This document shows, piece after piece, positions 37,474 through 47,770 of a stretch of DNA of 64,000 bases. The position numbers and the translations under genes are program-made. Where the stretch lies: assembly GCF_001544555.2 (NCBI RefSeq), contig NZ_FCOK02000019.1:62001-126000 (forward strand), written 5' to 3'. The DNA comes from Caballeronia udeis (GTDB lineage: Bacteria; Pseudomonadota; Gammaproteobacteria; Burkholderiales; Burkholderiaceae). How positions within the stretch are numbered: position 1 is the stretch's first letter; each line of letters opens with the position of its first letter. The notes beneath the pieces were generated by a model, which saw nothing but the letters and a program-made list of their open reading frames with translations, was not told where the DNA came from and did no database searches.

Positions 37474-37649
37474 CGGTGCGGAAAAGCCTGTAGCGTCGCC
37501 GGTGCGTGGTCCTGATTCGCCACCGGTTCGCTTTAGCTGTTTCGGGTTCCGACTCAGGCTAAACAACTAGCCCGTTCATCAAAACCCGCGTCCGCAAGCT
37601 GATCTCAAATCGACGCAAACACAATCCTATCACGCGTTTCCTTGCCCGG

Positions 37650-39197
37650 TCACTCCACCGACAACTGCAAGTGCAGCTGCGAACGCGATACACCACCTTC
37701 CATTGCCTCACTCGCGGCGTCGCGATCCGACTGCGCTTGCGGTGCAAGACGCGACGTTTCCAGACGATCCAGATAAGCCGAGTCGATGTCGCCGGTGATG
37801 TAGTTGCCATCGAAACACGATGCATCGAATTCACGCAGCGCCGGATTGATGTCGCGAATGGCCTGCTTCAGATCGGCCACATCCTGATACACCAGATGAT
37901 CCGCGCCGATCATGCGCGCCACTTCCTCGTCCGACCGGCCATGCGCGACCAGTTCACCGCGCGTGGGCATGTCGATGCCATACACGTTCGGGAACTTCAC
38001 CGGCGGCGCCGCGGACGCGAAGATCACCTTGGCAGCGCCTGCATCGCGCGCCATCTGCACGATTTCATGCGATGTCGTGCCGCGCACGATGGAGTCATCG
38101 ACGATCAGCACGTTCTTGCCCTTGAACTCGATCGCCATCGCATTCAGTTTCTGGCGCACCGACTTCTTGCGCACAGCCTGGCCCGGCATGATGAAGGTGC
38201 GGCCAACATAGCGATTCTTGAAGAAACCTTCGCGATACTCCACGCCCAGTTTCGCGGCCACTTGCATGGCGGCGGGACGCGATGAATCCGGAATCGGCAT
38301 GACCACGTCAATAGGCACGTCCGGCAGAACGCGCTTGATCTTCTCGGCGAGGTAATCGCCCATGCGCAGGCGCGCGTTGTAGACCGGCACGCCGTCGAGG
38401 CACGAATCCGGACGCGCGAGATACACGAGTTCGAAGATGCAGGGGTTAAGGCTCGGGTTCTTGGCGCATTGCTGGCTGTGCAGATTGCCGTCGTTATCGA
38501 TGAAAATGGCTTCGCCCGGCTCCACGTCACGCACGAACTCGAAGCCGATACCTTCAACGGCCACCGATTCCGACGCCACCATCCACTCCACGCCCGTCGC
38601 GGTTTCCTGCTTGCCGAGGACCAGCGGACGGATGCCGAACGGATCGCGGAAAGCGACGAGGCCGTAACCCGCGATCAGCGAGACGATGGCGTACGAACCC
38701 TTCACTCGCCGATGCACACCGCTCACCGCCTTGAACAGCGCAGCCGGATCGAGTTCCAGGCCGGAGCTGGACAACTGCAGTTCGTGGGCGAATACGTTGA
38801 GCAGGACTTCCGTGTCCGACGCGGTGTTGATGTGCCGGCGATCGATCCGGAACATCTCTTCCTTCAATTGCGGCCAGTTCGTCAGGTTGCCGTTGTGGGC
38901 GAGGATGATGCCGAACGGCGCGTTCACGTAGAACGGCTGCGCTTCTTCCTCGCTCGATGCATTTCCGGCCGTCGGATAACGCACCTGGCCAATGCCGACA
39001 TTGCCCGGCAGGCTGCGCATGTTGCGCGTGCGGAACACGTCGCGCACCATGCCGTTGGCCTTATGCATGTGGAAGTTATTGCCGTCAGCCGTTGCAATGC
39101 CAGCCGCGTCCTGCCCGCGATGCTGCAGGAGCAGCAAGCTGTCATAAATCAACTGGTTAACGGGAGTCTGGGAAACTACGCCTACGATGCCGCACAT
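37650..39197 (-). CDS. purF: Amidophosphoribosyltransferase
   Basis: This 515-aa enzyme catalyses the first step of purine synthesis from PRPP and glutamine. The protein starts MCGIVGVVSQ, placing the glutaminase nucleophile Cys at position 2 with no propeptide. The glutamine-domain motif LLLLQHRGQDAAGIAT follows, and the PRPP-binding loop VLIVDDSIVRGTTS lies in the C-terminal part. ATG 39197 has AAGGA upstream. A longer open frame to 39287 is not supported, because Cys must be at the mature N-terminus. It follows cvpA on the same strand, a conserved pair in proteobacteria. Confidence 0.95.
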   Translation of the reverse strand: MCGIVGVVSQTPVNQLIYDSLLLLQHRGQDAAGIATADGNNFHMHKANGMVRDVFRTRNMRSLPGNVGIGQVRYPTAGNASSEEEAQPFYVNAPFGIILAHNGNLTNWPQLKEEMFRIDRRHINTASDTEVLLNVFAHELQLSSSGLELDPAALFKAVSGVHRRVKGSYAIVSLIAGYGLVAFRDPFGIRPLVLGKQETATGVEWMVASESVAVEGIGFEFVRDVEPGEAIFIDNDGNLHSQQCAKNPSLNPCIFELVYLARPDSCLDGVPVYNARLRMGDYLAEKIKRVLPDVPIDVVMPIPDSSRPAAMQVAAKLGVEYREGFFKNRYVGRTFIMPGQAVRKKSVRQKLNAMAIEFKGKNVLIVDDSIVRGTTSHEIVQMARDAGAAKVIFASAAPPVKFPNVYGIDMPTRGELVAHGRSDEEVARMIGADHLVYQDVADLKQAIRDINPALREFDASCFDGNYITGDIDSAYLDRLETSRLAPQAQSDRDAASEAMEGGVSRSQLHLQLSVE

Positions 39198-39336
39198 GGC
39201 ATGGTCCTTCAAAGAGTCGAAACGGGTCCAAAAGGCGTATCGGTGCAACGAATGCAGGACGCCCCTGACGGGGTGATCAGACTGCAAGGGTGTTGCGCCG
39301 AGCCGTCGCGGGATTCTCGGGTAGCGGGCCAGGACG

Positions 39337-39873
39337 TCATTGCGCAGGGGTGGCGGGCGGATCTTGCGGACCGTCCGGCGGTGTGCGCAGGTACGCGGCG
39401 AGCGTATCGGGAAGCAGCGGTTTCAGTTCTCGCACGCCTTGTTCAGCCGCAGGCCGGAACAACGCGTTACGCCAGAAATCGTGTTGCGGCAGCTCGGTCA
39501 AGCCCGCGAGGGCGACCAGGATCACTACCAGGATGGCCCCTCTCACGAGGCCGAACAACAGTCCAAGCGACCGGTCAATGCCGCGCAGCCCGACCACTTC
39601 GGTCACGCGCGTCAACAACGCGCCAGCCACGCTCGACACCACCAGCACACCCGCGAGAATCAGCAAAAATGCAATCAGCCATTGGGTCAGCGCCCCGCCC
39701 GGCCAGTGCGCCGGAATGTAAGGCACGACCAGACCGACAAACCGGCCTGCAATCAGCAGTGCCGCGATCCAGCCGATCAGGCCGAACACTTCGGCCAGCA
39801 GGCCGCGCCACATGCCGCGCAGCGCGGAGAGGCCGATCACGGCCATCACCGCGTAGTCGAAACTCGTAAACAT
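39337..39873 (-). CDS. cvpA: CvpA family membrane protein
   Basis: This 178-aa protein has four hydrophobic segments (about residues 7-25, 30-50, 64-86 and 107-123), starting MFTSFDYAVMAVIGLSALRG with the GLIGWIAALLIAGRF segment, typical of CvpA (colicin V production). CvpA is an inner-membrane protein needed for colicin V export in E. coli and for envelope-stress tolerance. Its direct role is unclear. It lies 7 bp downstream of the SPOR-domain gene and 139 bp upstream of purF on the same strand, so the three are likely one operon. Confidence 0.88.
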   Translation of the reverse strand: MFTSFDYAVMAVIGLSALRGMWRGLLAEVFGLIGWIAALLIAGRFVGLVVPYIPAHWPGGALTQWLIAFLLILAGVLVVSSVAGALLTRVTEVVGLRGIDRSLGLLFGLVRGAILVVILVALAGLTELPQHDFWRNALFRPAAEQGVRELKPLLPDTLAAYLRTPPDGPQDPPATPAQ

Positions 39874-39879
39874 CTACAA

Positions 39880-40764
39880 CTAGTTCGCCGACGCGTTATT
39901 GCTGCTGCCGCCGCCGAGTCCGGCTTGCCGCACCTTGACCAGCGCCGCCGATGCAGCCGCCCGGTCAGCAAACGGTCCGGCACGCAACAGCGTGCGAGTG
40001 CTTCCGTCAGCCTGTTTCCGATGTTCGATATATGCGGGCACTCCCGCCGCCTTCAACTTGGTCACCCAGCCCTGGGCCGCAGCGTCTTCATCGAAGGTAC
40101 CGATCTGGACCACAAAACGGCTGCCCGCCGGGGAGGACGGCGTGTTCGGTTTCGGAGTGGCTGCAGTAGCCTGCTGCGCTGGTGCTTCCACCGGCGGCTT
40201 GGCGGCTGTTGCCGCGGGCGGCGGGGCCACCGGCTTCGCTTCAGGTTGCGGCGCGGCGGCCTTGGCTTGTGCTTGCGCTTGTACGGGTTTAGAAGCTTGC
40301 TTCGAATTGACCGCAGAGGCGGACTTTGAAGTCGCCGCCGCTGCATTGTCCGGAGCCGCTGTTGCGGGACCATCCGGCGCTACCCCGGCTTGCGTATCCG
40401 CTGACGAATCAATTGCACCGGCATCCGTCGAGTTGTTGTGACTCGTCTTGGGCAAAGGCGCCGCCGGGCGTGCCGGGATATCGATCGAGATGTCGTCGGT
40501 GACGGGCTTCGGATGCGAATCCAGCACCATTGGCAGGACAATCACCGCCGCCGCGACCAGCGCGAGCGCGCCGACCAGACGCCGCCGCGCACGCTGCTTT
40601 TCGGGCAGGGTGGGGTCGAGCATCATTGCGTCGGTTTCAGGACGGTCGCTGCGGCGCGTCCGGCGTTCGGTACGCACGGTCTGACGCGAGCCGCGCGGGG
40701 AGTCGGAGTATGCTTCGCGACCCGAGGGCGCGTCGTCTTTCTTGCCGAACGAGAAAAAGGACAT
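39880..40764 (-). CDS. SPOR-domain protein (DedD-like)
   Basis: This 294-aa bitopic protein starts at ATG 40764. A cytoplasmic basic segment (1 to about 60, with TERRTRRSDRPETD) precedes one membrane helix (about 64-80, ALALVAAAVIVLPMVL). A long Pro/Ala/Lys-rich periplasmic linker follows, with a C-terminal SPOR domain (about 220-285, RFVVQIGTFDEDAAAQGWV). SPOR domains bind denuded peptidoglycan at the septum. DedD, with the same layout and the same folC-dedD-cvpA-purF neighbourhood in E. coli, is a cell-division protein. The locus context supports the DedD comparison. Confidence 0.85.
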   Translation of the reverse strand: MSFFSFGKKDDAPSGREAYSDSPRGSRQTVRTERRTRRSDRPETDAMMLDPTLPEKQRARRRLVGALALVAAAVIVLPMVLDSHPKPVTDDISIDIPARPAAPLPKTSHNNSTDAGAIDSSADTQAGVAPDGPATAAPDNAAAATSKSASAVNSKQASKPVQAQAQAKAAAPQPEAKPVAPPPAATAAKPPVEAPAQQATAATPKPNTPSSPAGSRFVVQIGTFDEDAAAQGWVTKLKAAGVPAYIEHRKQADGSTRTLLRAGPFADRAAASAALVKVRQAGLGGGSSNNASAN

Positions 40765-40799
40765 GGTTGGCTTGTGCGAGAGGCTGGCCGGCCGTCCGT

Positions 40800-42134
40800 T
40801 CAATGATGCTGCGATTTACGGTAAGCCATTACGCCGGCCACCGTATGGAAACTGCCGAAAACCAAAATTCTATCATTTTCGGACGCTCGCTTTAACGCAT
40901 CTTGGAAAGCGTCGGCCGGATTGTTGAATTGTGTAACGCTGCTGTCACTACTGTCGTTGACGCCGGCATTGCGTAAAACGCTTTCCAGCATGGCTGAAGA
41001 CGCGGCGCGCGGGGTCGGCAAGGCAGTCACGTTCCAGTGGTCGATCTCGCCCTTCAGATGCTCGACGACACCGGCAATGTCCTTGTCGCCCATCGCGCCG
41101 AAGACTGCGTAGGTGTACGGGAAAAAGCCCATGTTGCCCAGATTCTGAGCCAAAACGGCGGCGGCGTGGGGGTTGTGAGCGACATCGAGGATCACTTGCG
41201 GCTTGCCCGGCACGACCTGGAAACGCCCCGGCAACTCGACGTTCGCTAGTCCCAGGCGAATGTCCTGCGCGGACACCGGAATGCGCTCACGCAGCGCTTC
41301 AAGCGCGGCCAGCGCCGCCGACGTATTGATCAGTTGGTTCGCGCCCCGCAAAGCCGGGTAAGCGAGCGCCGAGCGCCGCTGGGTCCGGCCGATGTAACTC
41401 CACTGCTGGCGCTCATTGCCGCTTTGCGCTTCGTAGCGGAAATCGCGGCCGACCAGCCACAGATCCGCGCCAATCGCCTTTGCATGGTCGATCAACGACT
41501 GCGGCGGCGAAGGATCGCCGCAAATGGCGGGCGTATCCGGGCGGAAAATGCCCGCTTTCTCGAAGCCGATTTTCTCGCGCGTGTCGCCCAGATATTCCGT
41601 ATGGTCAATATCGATACTGGTGACGATCGCGCAATCGGTATCGATGATATTGACGGCGTCCAGACGTCCGCCCAACCCTACTTCGAGAATCACGGCGTCC
41701 AGGTCACGCGTTGCGAACAGCCGCATGATCGCCAGCGTGGTGAATTCGAAGTACGTCAGCGTGACCGGCTCGGCCAGGCTCACGCGCGCCTGCTCGACGG
41801 CTTCGAAATGCTCGAGCAACTCGTCGTCCGTGGCGTCGACGCCGTTTAGCCGCGCGCGCTCATTGAAGTCGAGCAAGTGCGGCGACGTATGACAGCCCAC
41901 GCGATACCCCGCACGCACCAGGATGGTTTCGATGATCGCGCAGGTCGAACCCTTGCCGTTCGTCCCGCCGACCGTAATCACGGGGCACGTGAACTTCAGC
42001 CCAAGCGCGTCGCGCACTTTGCTGATGCGCGTCAAACCCATGTCGATGCCGACCGGATGCGCCGATTCCAGGTGGGTAAGCCACGCGTCCAGGGTGGGGA
42101 AAGTGAACGATGAGGAGGTCGATGAAGTCGCCAT
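40800..42134 (-). CDS. folC: Folylpolyglutamate synthase / dihydrofolate synthase
   Basis: This 444-aa Mur-ligase-type enzyme joins dihydropteroate with glutamate and extends folate polyglutamate chains. It has the P-loop ITVGGTNGKGSTCA (about residues 55-68), the SPHLLDFNERARLNG segment, the DAVILEVGLGGRLDAVN region and the C-terminal DVAHNPHAA motif. ATG 42134 is the family start, and the 21 additional upstream codons are not supported. It stands downstream of accD, behind an intrinsic terminator at 42196-42236, and 35 bp upstream of the SPOR gene. Confidence 0.93.
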   Translation of the reverse strand: MATSSTSSSFTFPTLDAWLTHLESAHPVGIDMGLTRISKVRDALGLKFTCPVITVGGTNGKGSTCAIIETILVRAGYRVGCHTSPHLLDFNERARLNGVDATDDELLEHFEAVEQARVSLAEPVTLTYFEFTTLAIMRLFATRDLDAVILEVGLGGRLDAVNIIDTDCAIVTSIDIDHTEYLGDTREKIGFEKAGIFRPDTPAICGDPSPPQSLIDHAKAIGADLWLVGRDFRYEAQSGNERQQWSYIGRTQRRSALAYPALRGANQLINTSAALAALEALRERIPVSAQDIRLGLANVELPGRFQVVPGKPQVILDVAHNPHAAAVLAQNLGNMGFFPYTYAVFGAMGDKDIAGVVEHLKGEIDHWNVTALPTPRAASSAMLESVLRNAGVNDSSDSSVTQFNNPADAFQDALKRASENDRILVFGSFHTVAGVMAYRKSQHH

Positions 42135-42195
42135 GAAGTGATCGTGCTCGCCGGCCAAAGCCCGCAAAATAGTGAAAGAAGCGAAGCGCCCAAAC

Positions 42196-42236
42196 AAAAA
42201 CGCCGCGCACGACCCTGGGCGGGTTCGCGCGCGGCG
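42196..42236 (-). terminator. Rho-independent terminator after accD
   Basis: CGCCGCGC (42201-42208) and GCGCGGCG (42229-42236) form an 8-bp GC stem with a 20-nt loop. On the reverse strand TTTTT (42200-42196) follows. It lies 80 bp past the accD stop and 62 bp before the folC start. Confidence 0.7.
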
Positions 42237-42316
42237 CCTGGGCCGTCATCGTTTAACGCCTGCGGCTCGACGCGCTCTCAGCGGTCGACGCGCAACAGGC
42301 GCTTGAAAACCGTGCC

Positions 42317-43189
42317 TCAGGCGACCGCATCGGCCGGTTGCAGCGTCAGCAATGCAATCAGGCGCGCAATTTCTTCGCGCATCTTGCGGCGATCCACAAT
42401 CATGTCGATCGCGCCCTTCTGGATCAGGAATTCCGAACGCTGGAACCCTTCCGGCAGCTTCTCGCGCACCGTTTGTTCGATCACGCGCGGCCCCGCAAAG
42501 CCAATCAGCGCCTTCGGTTCAGCAATCACCACGTCGCCCAGGAACGCGAAACTGGCGGACACGCCGCCCATGGTCGGATCGGTGAGAACGGAGATGAACG
42601 GCAGCTTGGCTTCAGCCAGCTTCGTGAGCATGGCCGTGGTCTTGGCCATCTGCATCAGCGACAGCAGGCTTTCCTGCATCCGCGCGCCGCCCGACGCCGT
42701 GAAGCAGATGAACGGTGTGCGCTGCTCCAGCGCGTTACGCGCGCCGCGGGCAAAACGTTCGCCGACTACCGAACCCATCGAGCCGCCCATGAACGAGAAC
42801 TCGAAGCATGCGGTCACGACGGGAATAGTGTGGATCGCGCCGCCCATGACAACCATGGCGTCGGTTTCGTCCGTATCTTCCATCGCCTCTTTCAGGCGGT
42901 CCGGGTACTTGCGGCTGTCCTTGAACTTGAGGGCATCGACCGGCAGGATTTCCTGGCCGATTTCGTAACGGCCTTCCGGGTCGAGCAACCCGTCTAGCCG
43001 TTCGCGCGCGCCGATCCGCATGTGATGGCTGCATTTCGGGCAGACATGCAGATTCGCCTCGACGTCATTGCGGTACAGCACCGCTTCGCACGAGGGGCAC
43101 TTGATCCACAGCCCTTCCGGAATCCCCTTGCGGCTTTTCGGATCGGTTTGCTTGATCTTCGGCGGTAACAGTTTGTCGAGCCAGCTCAT
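42317..43189 (-). CDS. accD: Acetyl-CoA carboxylase carboxyltransferase subunit beta
   Basis: This 290-aa protein is the beta half of the carboxyltransferase that makes malonyl-CoA. It has an N-terminal four-Cys zinc ribbon ([12 protein letters not shown], then [10 protein letters not shown], about residues 29-55) and the carboxyltransferase fold with [23 protein letters not shown] 43189 has AAGGA upstream. It lies 75 bp downstream of trpA on the same strand, a conserved trpA-accD-folC order in betaproteobacteria. Confidence 0.95.
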   Translation of the reverse strand: MSWLDKLLPPKIKQTDPKSRKGIPEGLWIKCPSCEAVLYRNDVEANLHVCPKCSHHMRIGARERLDGLLDPEGRYEIGQEILPVDALKFKDSRKYPDRLKEAMEDTDETDAMVVMGGAIHTIPVVTACFEFSFMGGSMGSVVGERFARGARNALEQRTPFICFTASGGARMQESLLSLMQMAKTTAMLTKLAEAKLPFISVLTDPTMGGVSASFAFLGDVVIAEPKALIGFAGPRVIEQTVREKLPEGFQRSEFLIQKGAIDMIVDRRKMREEIARLIALLTLQPADAVA

Positions 43190-43264
43190 CGTATGTCCTT
43201 CCTGTTTTCGCGTGTTTTGCGGCCCGTTTGCCGAGGTTTGAACCCTCCGGGCCGCAATAACGGG

Positions 43265-44068
43265 TTATTTTGCAGAATCGAGCGCAGAGCGAATGTCGGC
43301 GATAAAGCTCGTCAGCATCTGCGCCGCCTTCTCCGGCGGCGCTTCTTCGAGCAATTGCACGAGACGGCTGCCAATCACCACGGCATCCGACACATCGGCC
43401 ACCAGCTTGGCCGACGCGGCGTCGCGGATACCGAAACCCACCCCCACCGGCAACGCGACATGCGCCTTGATGGCCGGGATTTTACTCGCGATGCTGGCCA
43501 CGTCCAGATTTGCCGAACCGGTCACGCCTTTCAGCGACACGTAATAGACATACCCGCTCGCCACTTTGCCGACCGCCGCAATGCGTTCATCGGTCGAGGT
43601 TGGGGCGAGCAGGAAGATCGGGTCGATGCCTGCGGTGCGCATTGATTCGCTGAATTCGACCGACTCTTCCGGCGGGTAATCGACGACCAGGACGCCATCC
43701 ACGCCCGCGTCCTTCGCCGCTTTGGCGAAGATTTCGGTGCCCATCCGTTCGATCGGATTCGCATAGCCCATCAGGACCACCGGCGTGGTGGTGTTAGTCT
43801 CGCGGAAGCGCTTTACGTCGGCGAGCACGTGTTTCAGCGAGACGCCCTTCGTCAGCGCGCGCTCGGACGAGCGCTGGATCACGGGACCATCGGCCATTGG
43901 GTCGGAAAACGGCACGCCCAGTTCGATGACGTCCGCTCCGCCCTTGGCGAGCGCGTGCATGAATTCAACGGTTTGTTCGGGGTTCGGATCGCCGGCCGTG
44001 ATGAACGGGATCAGACCTTTCTTGCCCTGCTCGGCCAACGCCGCAAATGTGCTTTTGATTCGGGACAT
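43265..44068 (-). CDS. trpA: Tryptophan synthase alpha chain
   Basis: This 267-aa TIM-barrel subunit releases indole from indole-3-glycerol phosphate. It has the catalytic Glu in [17 protein letters not shown], the catalytic Asp in [14 protein letters not shown], and the phosphate-binding GFGIRDA. Its start, [11 protein letters not shown], is standard. It lies downstream of trpB with a DNA methyltransferase gene in between, and no terminator is seen, so all are probably one transcript. Confidence 0.95.
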   Translation of the reverse strand: MSRIKSTFAALAEQGKKGLIPFITAGDPNPEQTVEFMHALAKGGADVIELGVPFSDPMADGPVIQRSSERALTKGVSLKHVLADVKRFRETNTTTPVVLMGYANPIERMGTEIFAKAAKDAGVDGVLVVDYPPEESVEFSESMRTAGIDPIFLLAPTSTDERIAAVGKVASGYVYYVSLKGVTGSANLDVASIASKIPAIKAHVALPVGVGFGIRDAASAKLVADVSDAVVIGSRLVQLLEEAPPEKAAQMLTSFIADIRSALDSAK

Positions 44069-44132
44069 GAGTTAATCTCTTTGCGCGAAATCCGCGCCTT
44101 TTAGCGTTTTTTAGCAGCGACTTGGCAGATTT

Positions 44133-45017
44133 TTAAGCGGCGTTCGCCTGATCAACGGCAGCGTCCGTGGTTTCGGCCTTTGGTTCGACCCGGACCCCGA
44201 CGGAGCGGGTCTCCGCGACCCGCTTTTCGGCAATCGCGTGATAGTCGGCGTTGATCTCGTAGCCAATGAACTCGCGCCCATGACGCGCACAGGCAACCGC
44301 GGTCGTGCCGCTGCCCATGAACGGATCAAGCACGCGCCCACCGCGCGGACAACTCGCCAGCACCATGCGCTCGACAATCTCAAGCGGCTTTTGCGTCGGA
44401 TGGTCGACACGCTCGGCGTGTTGCCTGTGCAGCCGCGACACCGACCATACGTCTTTCGGGTTGTAACCCAGCTCCAGCCACTTGCTGCCTTCGAACAATT
44501 TGCGCGAACGCGCTTTCTTCGTCACTGCGTCGTAGGGAATGCGGATGGGATCGAGATCGAAGAAATAATCCTTCGATACCGCGAAATAACCGATGTTGTC
44601 GTGCACTGACGTATATCTGCGTACCGTCCCCCCCATGCTCGGCACGCGCCGGTCCCACACGATCTCGTTGACCATGGTGAGGCGGCGCTTGAGGAACACG
44701 AAGATCTCCGGCGCATATTGCCACGTGCAAAAAATGTAAAGCGAACCGCTTGGCTTGAGCTTCGGAATGGCCAGTTCAAGCCAGCCGTAGGTCCAGTCGA
44801 GGAAGGCATCGCCCGAACGCATGTCCGAGTCGTTGCCGTAATCCTTGCCCAGGCCGTACGGCGGATCGGCCACGATCAAATCGATCGAGCCGTCCGGGAG
44901 GTTCGCTGCATCGGTCAAGAAATCGCGGTGATGCAAGTGGATGCCGCGCTCTACGTCGCCGTGGACATCTCCAGCGGCGGCGCCGTGCGCACTTGCATGA
45001 TCGATTTCATCGCGCAT
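44133..45017 (-). CDS. Orphan beta-class DNA (N6-adenine/N4-cytosine) methyltransferase inside the trp operon
   Basis: This 294-aa enzyme has catalytic motif IV DPPY (51-54, IVADPPYGLGK) before the SAM-binding motif I FMGSGTT (233-239), the order of beta-class amino-methyltransferases. HPTQKPLEIVERMV lies between, and GREFIGYEINADY follows. ATG 45017 lies 11 nt after the trpB stop. The frame is open further upstream, but that part overlaps trpB. No restriction endonuclease is adjacent, so it is an orphan enzyme. From memory, an orphan methyltransferase at a trp locus of Burkholderia cenocepacia is credited with GTWWAC methylation. I cannot confirm it is this orthologue. Confidence 0.85.
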   Translation of the reverse strand: MRDEIDHASAHGAAAGDVHGDVERGIHLHHRDFLTDAANLPDGSIDLIVADPPYGLGKDYGNDSDMRSGDAFLDWTYGWLELAIPKLKPSGSLYIFCTWQYAPEIFVFLKRRLTMVNEIVWDRRVPSMGGTVRRYTSVHDNIGYFAVSKDYFFDLDPIRIPYDAVTKKARSRKLFEGSKWLELGYNPKDVWSVSRLHRQHAERVDHPTQKPLEIVERMVLASCPRGGRVLDPFMGSGTTAVACARHGREFIGYEINADYHAIAEKRVAETRSVGVRVEPKAETTDAAVDQANAA

Positions 45018-45028
45018 CGGTTGCGGGC

Positions 45029-46222
45029 TCAGAGCGTGATGCCGGTGCGCTCGGCGACCGTATGCATGTCCTTGTCGCCACGGCCCGACAGATTGACCAG
45101 CAGCAGCTTGTCCTTGGGCAATGTGGGCGCGAGCTTCGCGGCGTACGCGAGTGCGTGGCTCGATTCCAGCGCGGGAATGATCCCTTCGATCCGGCAGCAA
45201 TCGTGGAAACCCTTCAGCGCTTCTTCGTCGGTGATACCCACGTACTCGGCACGGCCCGCATCCTTCAGCCACGCGTGTTCCGGGCCGACGCCGGGATAAT
45301 CCAGCCCGGCCGACACCGAATGCGTCTCGATGATCTGGCCGTTTTCGTCTTGCAGCAGATACGTACGGTTGCCATGCAGAACACCCGGGCTTCCGCCGAT
45401 CAGCGACGCCGCGTGACGCCCGGTGCTGATGCCATCGCCGGCCGCTTCCACGCCGATCAGCTTCACATCCTTATTTTCGATATACGGATAAAAGATGCCC
45501 ATCGCATTCGATCCGCCGCCCACGCACGCAATCACTGCATCCGGCTGACGCCCGGTCATTTCGGGCATCTGGACCTTGCATTCATCGCCGATCACGCGCT
45601 GGAAGTCGCGAACCATCATGGGATAAGGATGCGGCCCCGCCACCGTGCCGATGATGTAGAACGTGTTCTCCACGTTCGTCACCCAGTCGCGCATGGCTTC
45701 GTTGAGCGCGTCTTTCAGCGTCTTGGAGCCGGATTCGACCGGCACGACGGTCGCGCCGAGCAGCTTCATGCGGTACACGTTCGCCGCCTGGCGCCGCACG
45801 TCTTCCGAGCCCATGTAGACCACGCATTCCATGCCGAAACGCGCGGCAATGGTCGCCGTGGCAACGCCGTGCTGTCCCGCGCCGGTTTCCGCGATCACGC
45901 GCGGCTTGCCCATCCTGCGCGCGAGCAGTGCCTGGCCAATCACGTTATTAACTTTGTGCGCGCCGGTATGGTTCAGGTCTTCGCGCTTGAGGAAGATTTG
46001 CGCGCCGCCGAGCATGTCGCTCCAGCGCTTTGCGTGATAGATCGGCGACGGACGGCCGACGTAGTGCTTCAGCTCGTATTCATATTCCGCGATAAACGCC
46101 GGATCCTTGCTGCATTCCGCGTAGGCGTCGCGGAGTTCATCGAGTGCGTGAATGAGCGTTTCAGATACGAATGTGCCGCCATATGGGCCGAAATGACCCC
46201 GATCGTCTGGTAAGTTGTACAT
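45029..46222 (-). CDS. trpB: Tryptophan synthase beta chain
   Basis: This 397-aa PLP enzyme condenses indole with serine. It begins with [17 protein letters not shown] and has the PLP lysine in the [15 protein letters not shown] segment, the [12 protein letters not shown] loop and the GGGSNAMG phosphate-binding glycine cluster. Length is normal. It lies 46 bp downstream of trpF and 11 bp upstream of the methyltransferase. ATG 46222 is preceded by GAGAGAG. Confidence 0.96.
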   Translation of the reverse strand: MYNLPDDRGHFGPYGGTFVSETLIHALDELRDAYAECSKDPAFIAEYEYELKHYVGRPSPIYHAKRWSDMLGGAQIFLKREDLNHTGAHKVNNVIGQALLARRMGKPRVIAETGAGQHGVATATIAARFGMECVVYMGSEDVRRQAANVYRMKLLGATVVPVESGSKTLKDALNEAMRDWVTNVENTFYIIGTVAGPHPYPMMVRDFQRVIGDECKVQMPEMTGRQPDAVIACVGGGSNAMGIFYPYIENKDVKLIGVEAAGDGISTGRHAASLIGGSPGVLHGNRTYLLQDENGQIIETHSVSAGLDYPGVGPEHAWLKDAGRAEYVGITDEEALKGFHDCCRIEGIIPALESSHALAYAAKLAPTLPKDKLLLVNLSGRGDKDMHTVAERTGITL

Positions 46223-46268
46223 GTGTCACTCTCTCGATACGTGGAAGCGTTGCGCTTGCCCACGTTAA

Positions 46269-46946
46269 TCATCCAGCGTCTGCTTCGCGCACCGCGCGTA
46301 CAAACGCCGCCATTCGGGCGTGATCTTTCACGCCCTTCGCCCCCGCTACTTCGATGCCGCTGGAGACATCGACTGCGTAAGGGCGCACGCGCCGGATGGC
46401 GTCAAGGACGTTTTGCGCGTTCAACCCACCACTCAAAACGGCCCGATGCCCGAGATCTGCTGGGATAAGTGACCAATCGAATACCTTTCCACCGCCACCG
46501 TAGCCGTCGACGAGGGTGTCGAGGAGCAAACCGCTGGCTGCTGAATAATTAAGAGATGATTCTACCAAATCGCGTGCAGTGGCATCAGGCCCTACCCGCA
46601 CAGCGCGCCACCACGGCAAGCCGGCCACTTCAGCGAGCGCCGCGCACTGCGCCGGGGTTTCATCGCCGTGGAATTGCAGCAGGGACAAGCGCACGTTCGA
46701 CGTCACCTCGCGAATCCATTCCGGCGTGGCGTTGACGAACAAACCGACCGCCGAGACGAGCGGCGGCACGTGCTCCGCCAGCTCAACTGCCTGCCCCACG
46801 CTGACCGAACGGGGACTTGGCGGATAGAACACAAAACCCACGGCGTCCGCGCCGAGTGCAACAGCAGTATCGACATCTTCCGTCTTCGACAAACCGCACA
46901 GCTTGATTCTCGTCCGGCGCAAATCGCTGTTCATACCGTCACTCAT
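46269..46946 (-). CDS. trpF: Phosphoribosylanthranilate isomerase
   Basis: This 225-aa TIM-barrel enzyme isomerises phosphoribosylanthranilate in tryptophan synthesis. It has the catalytic Cys in [13 protein letters not shown], then [19 protein letters not shown], the catalytic Asp in [14 protein letters not shown], and [13 protein letters not shown] 46946 overlaps the truA stop by 8 bp, and ATG 46934 is a near alternative. A longer frame runs back into truA and is not supported. Confidence 0.94.
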   Translation of the reverse strand: MSDGMNSDLRRTRIKLCGLSKTEDVDTAVALGADAVGFVFYPPSPRSVSVGQAVELAEHVPPLVSAVGLFVNATPEWIREVTSNVRLSLLQFHGDETPAQCAALAEVAGLPWWRAVRVGPDATARDLVESSLNYSAASGLLLDTLVDGYGGGGKVFDWSLIPADLGHRAVLSGGLNAQNVLDAIRRVRPYAVDVSSGIEVAGAKGVKDHARMAAFVRAVREADAG

Positions 46947-47769
46947 GCCTTGTCTCGTTTTTGTTGTCCTTCCAGACCGCGCTCCAGGGGTAGCTCCCCA
47001 ATCGCGGCGCGGGAACTGCAAAGTCCTCAGGATAGCCGACCTCAGCCAAATACAGGCCGTCGGGCATGAACGTGGGCGCCGCGCGTTTGCGGTCGCGCGC
47101 TTCCAGTAATTCCGCCATCCACGACGCAGGATGCTTGCCGCGGCCAATCGCGACGAAACACCCCATCAGGTTGCGCACCATGTGGTGCAAAAACGCGTTC
47201 GCCCGGAAGCGAAAGTGGATGAAATCGCCCTGTTCGACAATATCGATCTGATGCAGGTATTTCACCGGCGTCTTCGCCTGGCATTCGGACGAGCGGAACG
47301 CGGTGAAATCGTGCTTGCCGATCAGGCAGGCAGCGGCTTCGCGCATTGCATTGGCATCGAGCGGCGCGTAGCACCAGCCGGCGTGGCCGGTGATCATCGG
47401 CGAGCGGACCGGGTGGACGTACAGCGCGTAGTAATAGGTGCGCTCATAAGCGCCGAAACGGGCATGGAAGTCGTCGGGCATCGAACGCGCCCACTGGACC
47501 GCGACGCTCTGCGGCAAGAATGCGTTCGTGCCGCGCACCCAGGCGAAGTCGGTGCGCTCGAGTTCGGTATCGAAATGCACGACCTGGCCGAGCGCATGCA
47601 CGCCGGTGTCCGTACGCCCTGCCACAACCGTCTGCACGCGCGTCTGCGTGAATTTCCCCAACGCGCGTTCGAGGACGTCCTGCACCGTCGGCACGTCCGA
47701 TTGAGTCTGCCAGCCGCTGAACGCCGAACCGTCGTACTGGATGCCTAATGCAATGCGTTTCACAGGCAT
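46939..47769 (-). CDS. truA: tRNA pseudouridine(38-40) synthase
   Basis: This 276-aa enzyme modifies uridines 38-40 in the anticodon arm. It has the start [19 protein letters not shown], the catalytic Asp in [18 protein letters not shown], and the C-terminal [11 protein letters not shown] segment. Length is typical. It begins 1 nt after the fimV stop and overlaps trpF, so the three genes are tightly coupled. Confidence 0.95.
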   Translation of the reverse strand: MPVKRIALGIQYDGSAFSGWQTQSDVPTVQDVLERALGKFTQTRVQTVVAGRTDTGVHALGQVVHFDTELERTDFAWVRGTNAFLPQSVAVQWARSMPDDFHARFGAYERTYYYALYVHPVRSPMITGHAGWCYAPLDANAMREAAACLIGKHDFTAFRSSECQAKTPVKYLHQIDIVEQGDFIHFRFRANAFLHHMVRNLMGCFVAIGRGKHPASWMAELLEARDRKRAAPTFMPDGLYLAEVGYPEDFAVPAPRLGSYPWSAVWKDNKNETRHE

Positions 47770-47770
47770 C

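Noticed and set aside
44941-46213. Long forward frame opposite trpB
   Set aside because: It is an antisense shadow of trpB.
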